Shown here piece by piece: positions 28,427 to 36,333 of a DNA stretch of 64,000 bases. The translations under genes were made by a program, and so were the position numbers. The notes beneath the pieces were generated by a model. It was not told where the DNA came from. It saw nothing but the letters and a program-made list of their open reading frames with translations, and did no database searches. This stretch comes from Bradyrhizobium betae (GTDB taxonomy: Bacteria > Pseudomonadota > Alphaproteobacteria > Rhizobiales > Xanthobacteraceae). The first letter of the stretch is position 1; every line of letters starts with the position of its first letter. The DNA lies in contig NZ_MZXW01000019.1 of assembly GCF_004123905.1 (NCBI RefSeq), positions 1-64,000 of the forward strand, given 5' to 3'.

Positions 28427-29422
28427 ATGACTTCCAGCAAAGTTCCGGCACTTCGGGCGCGAATCGAGCGCTTTCCCATCGCCGGCAGTTTCACCATCAG
28501 CCGGGGCGCCAAGACCGAGGCCGTGACCGTTGTGGCCGAAATCAGCCGGGACGGCCTGACCGGCCGCGGCGAGTGCGTGCCCTATCCGCGCTATGGCGAG
28601 ACGCCCGAGGCGACGCTGGCCGCCATCCAGGCCATGCAGCAGGCCGTGGCGGCGGGCCTCTCGCGAGAGGCCCTGCAAGCCGCCATGCGGCCGGGCGCGG
28701 CCCGCAATGCCCTGGACTGCGCCCTGATCGACCTCGAGGCCAAGGCGGCCGGCCTGCGCGCCTGGAACCTGCTGGACCGCCCGCTGCCGGGCGAGCGCAC
28801 CACGGCCTACACGATTTCGTTAGGCAGCCCCGAGGCCATGGCCGCGGCGACCGCCAGGGCGGCGCACCGCCCCCTGCTCAAGATCAAGCTCGGCGGCGAC
28901 GGCGATCCGGATCGCATCGCAGCGGTGCGCAAGGCCGCGCCGGAATCCGAGCTGATCGTCGATGCCAACGAGGCCTGGACCGAGGCCAATCTCGAGCAAA
29001 ATCTCGCCGCCTGCGACGCCGTCGGCGTCACCCTGGTGGAGCAGCCGCTGCCATCAGGCAAGGACGAGGCGCTGGCGCGGATCAAGCGGCCGCTCGTGGT
29101 CTGCGCCGACGAGAGCGTGCATGACCGCTCTTCGCTGGCGCCGCTCCGCGCCCGCTACGACGCCGTCAACATCAAGCTCGACAAGGCCGGCGGCCTCACC
29201 GAGGCGCTCGCCATGGCCGATGCCGCGCAGGCGCTCGGCTTCGAGATCATGATCGGCTGCATGGTCGCGACCTCGCTGTCGATGGCCCCCGCGATGTTGG
29301 TGACTCCGCAGGCCCGCTTCGTCGATCTCGATGGCCCGCTGCTGCTGGCGCGCGATCGCGATCATGGGCTTCGTTACGACGACAGCCTGGTCTACCCGCC
29401 GGACTCTTCACTCTGGGGATGA
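28427..29422 (+). CDS. Enolase-superfamily epimerase, dipeptide epimerase / DgcA-like
   Basis: A 331-residue enzyme of the muconate-lactonizing subgroup. Catalytic lysines K152/K154 are in LLKIKLGG, metal ligands are D179 in DANEAW, E205 in VEQPLP and D228 in CADES, and K250 lies in VNIKLDKAGG on the opposite face. This two-lysine arrangement supports a 1,1-proton transfer. Relatives are L-Ala-D/L-Glu epimerases and the N-acetyl-D-glutamate racemase DgcA; I cannot choose between them. Its 3' end overlaps the convergent MFS gene by 31 bp. Confidence 0.88.
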   Translation: MTSSKVPALRARIERFPIAGSFTISRGAKTEAVTVVAEISRDGLTGRGECVPYPRYGETPEATLAAIQAMQQAVAAGLSREALQAAMRPGAARNALDCALIDLEAKAAGLRAWNLLDRPLPGERTTAYTISLGSPEAMAAATARAAHRPLLKIKLGGDGDPDRIAAVRKAAPESELIVDANEAWTEANLEQNLAACDAVGVTLVEQPLPSGKDEALARIKRPLVVCADESVHDRSSLAPLRARYDAVNIKLDKAGGLTEALAMADAAQALGFEIMIGCMVATSLSMAPAMLVTPQARFVDLDGPLLLARDRDHGLRYDDSLVYPPDSSLWG

Positions 29423-30588
29423 GCGATCAGCCGGTGCCGCGCCGACCAGATCAGAAACGCGCCGGCGGCGGCCATCGCAGCCATGACGTAATACAGGCCG
29501 TCGCCGATGCGGGCGTAGATCGCGCCTGATGCGATCGAAGTCGCCGCGCCCAACAGCCCGCTGCACGCGGCGTAATAGCCCTGCCCGCGCGCGATCTGAT
29601 GCGAAGGCACGCGTTGCACCAGCAAATTCATGGTACCGACGATGGTCATGCCGAAGGTGAGGCCGTGGCCGAGCTGCACGACCGCGAGCAGCGCGAGCGG
29701 CGGCTCGTTGGCGGTGACGATCCAGCGCACCACGGCGCTTAGTCCCCCGATCGCGATCAGCGTGGATGGGTGCAGCGAGAAGCGCGGCGACAGCGCGAAC
29801 ACGACGATCTCGGCGATCACGCCCAGCGTCCACAGACCCGCGATGGTCAGCCCACTGATCCCATGCTGCTGCCAGTTGATGGCCGAGAAGGTGTAATAGG
29901 CGACGTGGCTGCCCTGGATCAGCGCGGCCGAAGCGATCACGGCCCAGAAGCCGCCGTCGCGCAGCAGCGCCTTGCCGGCATGCGTCTCGGCGGTCTTGCG
30001 CCTGACGTCGTCGAGGGGCTGAAGCAGCAGGCTGGCCGCGACCGCAACCACCGCCCATGCGACGATCACCCAGATCAGGTCGCGCGCCGCGATGATATCG
30101 ACGAGATAGCCGCAGGCGAGCGAGCCGGCGGCGAACGCCGCCGAGCCCCATAGCCGCAACGGCCCGTAGTCGAGCCCGTAGCGCGCGACGCCGCGCAGCG
30201 CATAGGCATCGGTGAGCGGGGTCGTCGGCGTCCACATCGCGCAGGTCAGCGCGTAGATCAGGAACAGCGCCAGCGGCTGGTGCTGCAAGCCGACCGTCAC
30301 AAAGCCGATCGCGGTCGCCAGCACTGACACCATCATGGCGGTGCGAATGGCCTGTCGCTTTTCGGCAAAGGCGGTGATCTGCGGCAGCGTGGTGAAGCGC
30401 GTGATCGCCGGCAGCGCGTTGATCAGGCCGATCCAGCTTGCGTCGATGCCAATCGCCTTCAGCCAGACCGGGAAGAACGGCAGATGCGTGCCTGAAACCG
30501 CGAAGACCGCCGAGTAGAACACGGCAAGGCTCACGGCGAATCGCCGCTTCACGGTGGCTTGCGTGGGGATTTGTGATTCGGGTTGCAT
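29392..30588 (-). CDS. MFS transporter, HcaT/LacY-like
   Basis: A 398-residue, 12-helix transporter of the MFS_1-like (phenylpropionate permease HcaT) type: FYSAVFAVSGTHLPFFPVWL in helix 1, LRLWGSAAFAAGSLACGYLV, and TFGMTIVGTMNLLVQRVPSH near helix 10. The substrate is unknown. The ATG at 30588 is the last methionine before the conserved region; the frame extends far upstream, but that part is antisense to the next gene and not protein-like. It overlaps the epimerase gene tail to tail. Confidence 0.85.
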   Translation of the reverse strand: MQPESQIPTQATVKRRFAVSLAVFYSAVFAVSGTHLPFFPVWLKAIGIDASWIGLINALPAITRFTTLPQITAFAEKRQAIRTAMMVSVLATAIGFVTVGLQHQPLALFLIYALTCAMWTPTTPLTDAYALRGVARYGLDYGPLRLWGSAAFAAGSLACGYLVDIIAARDLIWVIVAWAVVAVAASLLLQPLDDVRRKTAETHAGKALLRDGGFWAVIASAALIQGSHVAYYTFSAINWQQHGISGLTIAGLWTLGVIAEIVVFALSPRFSLHPSTLIAIGGLSAVVRWIVTANEPPLALLAVVQLGHGLTFGMTIVGTMNLLVQRVPSHQIARGQGYYAACSGLLGAATSIASGAIYARIGDGLYYVMAAMAAAGAFLIWSARHRLIAHPQSEESGG

Positions 30589-30663
30589 CAAACCAATTGC
30601 GATTCGGTCGATATCGTGGTGATCGTTACAGTAACGCGCACTGATTTGCGCGACGAGATTGTC

Positions 30664-31986
30664 ATGGCCAACGAAGCATTCGCCCTCTCGCCCATGTCTG
30701 CCCGCGCGGCCGAGCCGAACGAGCAGGATTACGACGCGATCCGCGAAGCCTTCATGGAGACCGCGCGCGGCCGCTGGTTCCTCGGCGAATATGCCAAGCG
30801 CAACCGCAACGCCGACACCAGCATGGTGCTCGACGCGGTCGCGAAAATCGAAGAAACCCTTGCGGCACAGCGACAACCTGTCGTCGAGGACCGCCTGCCC
30901 GAGGCGCTGGTCGAGATCCGCCGCGCCATCCGCGAAGCCGAGACCATCGCGATTGCCGCCTTCGATCCCGCGGCGATCGAGGCGAGCCTTGCCGCCATTC
31001 CCCGCGGCGTGCGCATCATCAAGGAGATCTCCTGGCGCTGGCGCGAGATCGGTGCCGACGGGCGAATCTGCGATCTCATTGATTCGCAGCTCGCCTCCAT
31101 CGAGGCCGCCTGTGGCCAGATTTCGACCATCGACCCCCGCATCGAACTCAAGGCCGCATTCGATCTGCTCAGGGATCGGGTCGGGCAGCTCGACGGTGAC
31201 GGCGACACAGCGCCGCAAGCGGCGGCGAGTCCCGCGCCGGCGCCGGTCGCCGAGGCTGCGCCTGTCGAGACCCCGCCTGCCGCAATGGTGAGCGAAGCCC
31301 CCGTGGCTTTTACGGAGACGCCCCGGGACATCGTCGAGACACCCGCAATTGCCGAACCGGCAATGGACGTCGCGATCGAGCCGGAGATCGTCGCCGACAA
31401 TCACGTCGCGCGCGAAGAGGAGATCGCCGAGCCCACCGCCCTCGCGGAGGTGACCGACGAGTTCTCGCTCGACGCCGCGGCGGAAGCCGAGGACGAAGCC
31501 ATCCTCGATGCCATCGCGCTGGAGATGGCCGCGCCCGATCCGGAGTTCGACGCGATCATCGAGCCGGTCGAGATGGAAGCCGCAACGCCCGAGCCGATGG
31601 CTGCGGAGGTCGCAGCGCCGATTGCAGCGGAGATGCCGCAGCCGATCGCGCCGGAGCCCGTCGTCGCACCGGTCGTGGTGGAGCCCGCCGAAGACGCCCC
31701 GATTGCGATGGATTCGCTCGCGCGCCTCACCAGCGCCATCGCAGAAGCCGCCGCCGAAGTGATGGAGCAACCGCCGCAGGCCATCGCCGCCACCGCACCA
31801 TTCGCCGCAGCGCCAGCCGCGACGCTTCCGATGCCCTCACTATCGGCCGCGTCCTTGCACGAGCCCTCGCTCGGCGCCACCATCCTCGCCAGCGGCATTT
31901 TGCAAAAGCCCCGCGCCGCCGCCAACGATCCGCTCGCGCCAATCCGCCGCATGACCCAGGCCGAGAAGATCGCGTTCTTCTCGTAA
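30664..31986 (+). CDS. Acidic Ala/Pro-rich protein with conserved N- and C-terminal motifs
   Basis: A 440-residue protein. The N-terminal 160 residues are well ordered and charged (YDAIREAFMETARGRWFLGE, YAKRNRNADTSMVLDAVAKI, GVRIIKEISWRWREIGADGR). Residues 190-400 are acidic, Ala/Pro/Glu-rich and probably disordered. The last residues DPLAPIRRMTQAEKIAFFS look like a conserved tail. I recognise it only as a protein recurrent in Bradyrhizobium and relatives; the function is unknown. The ATG at 30664 was chosen because similarity-like composition begins there. A CheZ-like scaffold role has been considered, but nothing visible proves it. Confidence 0.75.
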   Translation: MANEAFALSPMSARAAEPNEQDYDAIREAFMETARGRWFLGEYAKRNRNADTSMVLDAVAKIEETLAAQRQPVVEDRLPEALVEIRRAIREAETIAIAAFDPAAIEASLAAIPRGVRIIKEISWRWREIGADGRICDLIDSQLASIEAACGQISTIDPRIELKAAFDLLRDRVGQLDGDGDTAPQAAASPAPAPVAEAAPVETPPAAMVSEAPVAFTETPRDIVETPAIAEPAMDVAIEPEIVADNHVAREEEIAEPTALAEVTDEFSLDAAAEAEDEAILDAIALEMAAPDPEFDAIIEPVEMEAATPEPMAAEVAAPIAAEMPQPIAPEPVVAPVVVEPAEDAPIAMDSLARLTSAIAEAAAEVMEQPPQAIAATAPFAAAPAATLPMPSLSAASLHEPSLGATILASGILQKPRAAANDPLAPIRRMTQAEKIAFFS

Positions 31987-32000
31987 GGTCTCAACTCTCG

Positions 32001-32114
32001 TGTCCCGGACAAGCGAAGCGCAGAGCCGGGACCCAGAAGCTGCAAATTCCCGTGTAGCATGGGCGCCGCCTCGGCAGCGCACCGTCGAAGAGATGCTGCG
32101 CTGCGTCCGGGGCA
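32001..32114. repeat. Dispersed palindromic repeat, CCGGGAC/GTCCGGG family, copy 2
   Basis: It opens TGTCCCGGAC, contains GCAGAGCCGGGACCCAGAAG, and closes GCGTCCGGGGCA, matching the design of the element at 25209-25341. It lies between the acidic protein gene and a second repeat. Confidence 0.7.
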
Positions 32115-32171
32115 CGCAAGTAAGATGCGGCGTCCACTCTCGCCGCACGGTCATTGCGACGCCATCAGCTC

Positions 32172-32301
32172 CGTCATCCTGAGGCGCGAGGCATGGGACG
32201 CAACGCGTCCCATGAGGAGCCTCGAAGGATGAGCGGCCCCGATGCAGCCGGGCCGTCACCCTTCGAGGCTCGCCGAAGAGGCGAGCGCCTCAGAGTGACG
32301 G
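32172..32301. repeat. Dispersed palindromic repeat, GTCATCCTGAGGCGC family
   Basis: The left end CGTCATCCTGAGGCGCGAG is mirrored by GCGCCTCAGAGTGACGG. Inside, ATGGGACGC / GCGTCCCAT and CCTCGAAGGATGA / TCACCCTTCGAGG dyads are visible. It is non-coding. Confidence 0.75.
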
Positions 32302-32361
32302 TGATGGAGCTGAGGACCATGTCAGTGTAAGTAAGGGACTCCAGGAGCCCATCGTCAAAAT

Positions 32362-32715
32362 CTGTCCCCCACCGAAAACACCCTCACCCTCTGGCGCCCT
32401 GTCGGACCGAAAGAACTGGAGCTGATCCAGCAAGCCGGCATGCGTGCGTTCCCGCCGCGCCTTCCGGACCAGCCGATCTTCTATCCTGTGCTGAGCGAGG
32501 ACTACGCCATCAAGATCGCGCGCGACTGGAATGTGCCGGCGAGCGGCGCGGGCTTCGTCACGCGCTTTGAGGTCGAGCGCAAGTTCATCGCGAAGTACGA
32601 CGTGCAGGAGGCCGGCGGCCGCGCGCATCTGGAGTACTGGATCCCGGCCAAACACCTTGATGACTTCAATGCTGCGATCGTCGGCCAGATCGAGGTTGTC
32701 GGCAGCTTCCCCTAG
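32362..32715 (+). CDS. Small conserved protein with an apparent CTG start
   Basis: A protein of about 117 residues, conserved from LTLWRPVGPKELELIQQAG through PPRLPDQPIFYPVLSEDYAI and KIARDWNVP to the end. Proteins of this type are often labelled ADP-ribosylation/crystallin J1-like, a label without demonstrated function. Similarity-like sequence begins near 32362, but between the in-frame stop at 32332-32334 and the first ATG at 32440 there is no ATG, GTG or TTG. I therefore mark a CTG at 32362 (GGAG about 14 bases upstream) as the likely start. Initiation at ATG 32440 would remove about 26 residues. Confidence 0.6.
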   Translation: MSPTENTLTLWRPVGPKELELIQQAGMRAFPPRLPDQPIFYPVLSEDYAIKIARDWNVPASGAGFVTRFEVERKFIAKYDVQEAGGRAHLEYWIPAKHLDDFNAAIVGQIEVVGSFP

Positions 32716-32734
32716 CCGCTGCGCACCCGCCCGT

Positions 32735-33094
32735 TCACCCGCAATTCCAGACCGCGCCGATCGGCGTCCGCGTCCAGCACGGCCCAAAACTGCCGCCGTT
32801 GTAGCGGCCACCGCCGAAGCCGGGCCGGCCGAAATAGCGCCACTCGCCATCCCAGCCGTAATATTGGGGAACCGGGTCGATGTACCAGTGGCGGCGGTCG
32901 CTGCGCGACATGCGCCGCATCGCTTCCTTCTGCTTATAGAGGGGAATGCTGTTGCTCAGCGGCTGGCGATAGCCCGGCAGGAAGCCGTAGCCATGCCAGG
33001 CTTGCTTGGGGCGTTTTTGAGTTGACGCAGCGGACGCGATAGCGGGCAGCAGCGACAGGACGACAGCAACAGATAGACACATGAGGCGCGACAT
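32735..33094 (-). CDS. Small exported Arg/Tyr/Gly-rich protein
   Basis: A 119-residue protein with a signal peptide (MSRLMCLSVAVVLSLLPAIA, cleavage near SAAST). The mature part is basic and aromatic (WHGYGFLPGYRQPLSNSIPL, RRHWYIDPVPQYYGWDGEWR) and ends WTRTPIGAVWNCG with two late cysteines. The type recurs in Bradyrhizobium as hypothetical protein. The ATG at 33094 is the natural start for the signal peptide; the frame is open 12 codons further. Confidence 0.75.
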   Translation of the reverse strand: MSRLMCLSVAVVLSLLPAIASAASTQKRPKQAWHGYGFLPGYRQPLSNSIPLYKQKEAMRRMSRSDRRHWYIDPVPQYYGWDGEWRYFGRPGFGGGRYNGGSFGPCWTRTPIGAVWNCG

Positions 33095-33174
33095 GGAGCA
33101 AGCATAGACAGTCGGTTGCAGAGAGGCCACTCAAATTCGAGTGCGAGGCTCTTTTGCCTCATGCGAATTGCAGA

Positions 33175-33690
33175 TTAGCCGATCTTGCCGCGCACATAGG
33201 TCTCCGCGCGCTCCAGCAGATGATCGAGCGAACTCTCGGCTGTATCGAGCACCAGATGTTCACGATCCCATGGCTCATAAGCACGGCTCACGACGTCATC
33301 CCAGGTTGGAAGCTTGAGACCATCAATGTCGGGCAAGCGGCTTTCCACGCGCTGCCGGTGCACCACCGGGTTGCCGCAAACCACTTCGATCTCGATCATG
33401 CAGGCCGAGCTCTGCAAAGCGGTCTGTCGCCATCCCGCACGGCTTGCCAGCACCGGATTGACGCAGTCCGCGATGACGCTGCGCCCGAGCCTCAGATTTT
33501 CGGCGGCCAGCGCATTGGCAAGGACATAGCCCGTTGCGCCGACCGCGAGATCTGCGTCCCGCAACGTCTGCTCGATGGAATCGATCCGGAGATACGTCGC
33601 CGCGAGCCGAACGGTCAGTTCGCGAGCAATCGTCGTCTTGCCGGTGCCCGGAAGGCCGCCGAACACGATGAGTATGGGTGATCGCTTCAT
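33175..33690 (-). CDS. P-loop kinase-like ATPase
   Basis: A 171-residue AAA_33/zeta-toxin-like small kinase. The Walker A is GGLPGTGKTT (about residues 11-20), followed by RIDSIEQTLRDAD, a lid-like VVCGNPVVHRQRVESRLPD segment, and DREHLVLDTAESS. It resembles gluconate-kinase-like or chloramphenicol-phosphotransferase-like small NTPases. It begins 6 bp after the fucU stop on the same strand, so the two are co-transcribed, and a sugar or nucleoside kinase role is conceivable. Confidence 0.82.
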   Translation of the reverse strand: MKRSPILIVFGGLPGTGKTTIARELTVRLAATYLRIDSIEQTLRDADLAVGATGYVLANALAAENLRLGRSVIADCVNPVLASRAGWRQTALQSSACMIEIEVVCGNPVVHRQRVESRLPDIDGLKLPTWDDVVSRAYEPWDREHLVLDTAESSLDHLLERAETYVRGKIG

Positions 33691-33696
33691 GGTGCC

Positions 33697-34140
33697 CTAA
33701 CTGATCACGCCCTTCCTGATCAGGAAGCAGCCATAGCCCCTGCTGTCCCCCACCTGCACCACACCAAAACCCGCCGCCGCCGCGCGATAGAAATCCGGCC
33801 GCGAGAGTTTTCCTGGAGCAACGGCGCGGCCGACGGCGCGCTCGATCTCGGCGAGCACCGCGCGCTGCACATCGGGGACGCGGTCGGGGTCGTCGACCGG
33901 CGCCATCACGCGCACCGGATCGGGATCGAAATCATCGAGCGGGTAGACCGACATGATGGCGCGGATGGCGGTCTCCATGCTCAGGCCCGGCAGCTGGATC
34001 AGGCGCTGCGACGTGGTTCTCTGCGCGATGCGGGTGGCCGGATGATTGGCATCGACGAACACGAGGTCGTCGCCATGGCCCATGGAGGCGAGCAGCCAGA
34101 GCAGATCGGGCGTGAGGATCGGATCGATCGATTTCAGCAT
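33697..34140 (-). CDS. fucU: RbsD/FucU-family sugar mutarotase
   Basis: A 147-residue mutarotase converting anomers of L-fucose or related sugars. It follows E. coli FucU closely: start MLKSIDPILTPDLLWLLASM, catalytic-site GHGDDLVFVDANHPA (H22), and C-terminal YRAAAAGFGVVQVGDSRGYG with LIRKGVIS. Length is normal. It is the first gene of a two-gene operon with a P-loop kinase. Its upstream region carries two CRP/FNR-like palindromes shared with a divergent caspase-like gene. Confidence 0.88.
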   Translation of the reverse strand: MLKSIDPILTPDLLWLLASMGHGDDLVFVDANHPATRIAQRTTSQRLIQLPGLSMETAIRAIMSVYPLDDFDPDPVRVMAPVDDPDRVPDVQRAVLAEIERAVGRAVAPGKLSRPDFYRAAAAGFGVVQVGDSRGYGCFLIRKGVIS

Positions 34141-34158
34141 GTGACAGCCGGTTCCAGC

Positions 34159-34199
34159 GTGATTCAGATCACGCACACTAGCATGGTGATCGTAATCAC
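34159..34199. promoter_or_regulatory. Twin CRP/FNR-like palindromes
   Basis: GTGATTCAGATCAC (34159-34172) and GTGATCGTAATCAC (34186-34199) are two perfect GTGAT-N4-ATCAC dyads with centres 27 bp apart. The pattern GTGA-N6-TCAC is the core of Crp/Fnr-superfamily sites. They lie between the divergent fucU operon and the caspase-like gene. Confidence 0.6.
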
Positions 34200-34274
34200 G
34201 GACCACCGGCTCGAACGCGGCCAAGCTGCCTCGCAACCAATCTCGCATCGAGATCAGTGCCAGAGGAGCACGCC

Positions 34275-36101
34275 ATGTTCCGCCTAAAGCCTTTCCTGAT
34301 GACGGCCAGCCTCGTGGGAAGCCTGTTCGGCTTCGCCTGCGGCCCCGTTTCCGCGCAAGTCGCCCCGGTCCAGCCGGCCCCCACCGCGTTGCAAGGCCCG
34401 GAACAGCGGGTTGCGCTGGTGATCGGCAATTCGAACTACCAGAACGCGCCGCAGCTCGCCAATCCCGACAATGATGCCGAGTCGATGGCGCAGTTCTTGA
34501 ACTCGGCCGGCTTCGAAGTGGTGGCAGCGACCGACCTGACCCAGAATGACATGCTCCGCGTCGTGCAGGATTTTTCCGCAAAAGTGTCCGCGCGCGGTCC
34601 GAACACGGTGGCCATGGTCTACTACGCCGGCCACGGCGTGCAGCTCGCCGGCGAGAACTATCTCGTCCCGGTCGATGCCAAGGTGTCGAGCCAGACCGAG
34701 CTCGTCAACAATTCGGTTCGCCTCGTCGACGTGATGTCGACACTGGAGACGATCCCGAGCCGCATGCGCATCGTCATCCTCGATGCCTGCCGCAACAACC
34801 CGTTCCCGAACGTGAACGACGCCGGCCGCGGCCTTGCCATCGTCGATGCGCCGAACGGCTCGATCGTCGGCTACTCGACCGCGCCGGGCGCGGAAGCGCA
34901 GGACGGCACCGGCGGCCACAGCCCCTACACGCAGGCGTTCCTGAACGTCGCGCGTGAGCCCAACGTGCCGATCGAGCAGCTGTTCAAGCGCGTGCGCCTC
35001 CAGGTGAACGAGACCACCAGCGGCGCGCAGATCCCGTGGGAAAGCTCCTCGCTTACGAGCGACTTCACCTTCTTCGGCGACACCGCGGTTGCCGCCAACC
35101 GCGCGCCCGTGAATGCGCCTGTCGTGCAGATGGCCTCCAATTTGCCGAGCCGCTCGACGCGGCAGGCCTATGATTACGTCGTGTCCGAGGGCCGGCCGGA
35201 GTACTATCAGGAGTTCATCCAGATGTACCCGCACGACCCGCTGTGCGACCACGTCCGCTGGCTGCTCAACAACCTCCTGCTCACGCAGGCCTGGCACAAG
35301 GCGGTGCTGGCGAACTCGCCGCTCGGCTACAAGAGTTTTTACGACAGCTACAGCAACACGCCCTATGCGCAGGTCGCGCTGAACCTCGAGGCCCAGCCGA
35401 AGCTGATCCCCCTGATGCAGGCGACCAAGTTCCTGGCGCCGCAGACCATCAATCCGACCTTCAAGATCGGCAATCTCGGCCAGCCGAAGTATATGCCGCT
35501 GCAACAGGGCAATGGTGGTGGCCAGATGAACGGCAACCTGCCGATCGTGCAGAAGCCGGGCGACAGCAATGTGATCGGCAAGCTCGGCAATGGCGGCCAG
35601 ATCGTCAACCTGCCGGCGGGCAACAACCAGCCGAACCAGAACGGCACGCCGTCGCAGACCCCTGGCAAGATCGTCACCCTGCCTGCGCCGACCAACACGA
35701 CCAATGGCAATGGCGGTATCGGCAAGATCGTGACCCTGCCCGCGACCAACAACAATCGGAACGGCGGCAACAACAATGCCGACACCAACAACGGCGCCAC
35801 CAACAACAATCCTGGCAAGATCGTGAGCATGCCGGTGAAAGTCGGCAAGGGCAGCTCTACTGTCGACGCGAAGCCGGTGACCGTTCAGACGCAGAACAAC
35901 CCGATCCGCATCAACAACGGCGTTAAGATCGTCAACAACCCGGTGAACAAGGTGCAGGTGCAGAACACCCAGCAGACCAACCACCCGCAGTTCAACACGA
36001 CCAACCGGATCGGCAACGGCGGCACCAACAACTTCCGCCAGTCGATGAACCAGGCCCAGAGCATGGGTGGCGGCAACAATCACCGCGGCTTCATGCACTG
36101 A
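34275..36101 (+). CDS. Secreted caspase-like (peptidase C14) protein with Asn-rich tail
   Basis: A 608-residue protein. A signal peptide covers about residues 1-27 (ends GPVSAQ). The caspase/metacaspase p20-like domain (about 44-270) has the catalytic dyad H120 in VYYAGHGVQ and C172 in VILDACRNNPF. A helical middle region (about 300-400) is followed by a low-complexity Asn/Gly-rich tail (about 415-608) with recurring GKIV(T/S)(L/M)P segments. The ATG at 34275 has AGAGGAG 5 bases upstream; an ATG at 34257 precedes that ribosome site and is rejected. The domain order is that of bacterial orthocaspases, which are usually Arg/Lys-specific. The substrate is unknown. Confidence 0.9.
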   Translation: MFRLKPFLMTASLVGSLFGFACGPVSAQVAPVQPAPTALQGPEQRVALVIGNSNYQNAPQLANPDNDAESMAQFLNSAGFEVVAATDLTQNDMLRVVQDFSAKVSARGPNTVAMVYYAGHGVQLAGENYLVPVDAKVSSQTELVNNSVRLVDVMSTLETIPSRMRIVILDACRNNPFPNVNDAGRGLAIVDAPNGSIVGYSTAPGAEAQDGTGGHSPYTQAFLNVAREPNVPIEQLFKRVRLQVNETTSGAQIPWESSSLTSDFTFFGDTAVAANRAPVNAPVVQMASNLPSRSTRQAYDYVVSEGRPEYYQEFIQMYPHDPLCDHVRWLLNNLLLTQAWHKAVLANSPLGYKSFYDSYSNTPYAQVALNLEAQPKLIPLMQATKFLAPQTINPTFKIGNLGQPKYMPLQQGNGGGQMNGNLPIVQKPGDSNVIGKLGNGGQIVNLPAGNNQPNQNGTPSQTPGKIVTLPAPTNTTNGNGGIGKIVTLPATNNNRNGGNNNADTNNGATNNNPGKIVSMPVKVGKGSSTVDAKPVTVQTQNNPIRINNGVKIVNNPVNKVQVQNTQQTNHPQFNTTNRIGNGGTNNFRQSMNQAQSMGGGNNHRGFMH

Positions 36102-36122
36102 TCGCGCGGAGAAGAAGGTGCG

Positions 36123-36240
36123 CTCCCTCCCCCGCTTGCGGGGGAGGGTTGGGGAGAGGGTGCTTCCGCAGAGAGACTCCCCAAGAGGAGCGAGCCCCCA
36201 CCCGGCGCTTCGCGCCGACCTCCCCCGCAAGCGGGAGAGG
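36123..36240. repeat. Dispersed palindromic repeat, CTCCCCCGC family, copy 1
   Basis: GCTCCCTCCCCCGCTTGCGG at the left is mirrored by CTCCCCCGCAAGCGGGAGAG at the right, with a central CGGCGCTTCGCGCCG hairpin. The second copy is at 59614-59720. Confidence 0.8.
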
Positions 36241-36288
36241 TTGCACCGAGCAAGCGGCAAGTTCGAATCCGCCCAACGACAATTGAGG

Positions 36289-36318
36289 AAGGGGCAGAGC
36301 AGAAACGCTCTGCCCCTT
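36289..36318. terminator. Bidirectional terminator between convergent genes
   Basis: A perfect 12-bp stem AAGGGGCAGAGC / GCTCTGCCCCTT has an AGAAAC loop. It lies between the 3' ends of the caspase-like gene and the PLP dehydratase gene. Confidence 0.75.
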
Positions 36319-36333
36319 CTTCATGTCAAAAAA

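Noticed and set aside
34284..36260. A 658-codon minus-strand frame over the caspase-like gene
   Set aside because: It is antisense to a gene with a signal peptide, an intact His/Cys dyad and a ribosome site.
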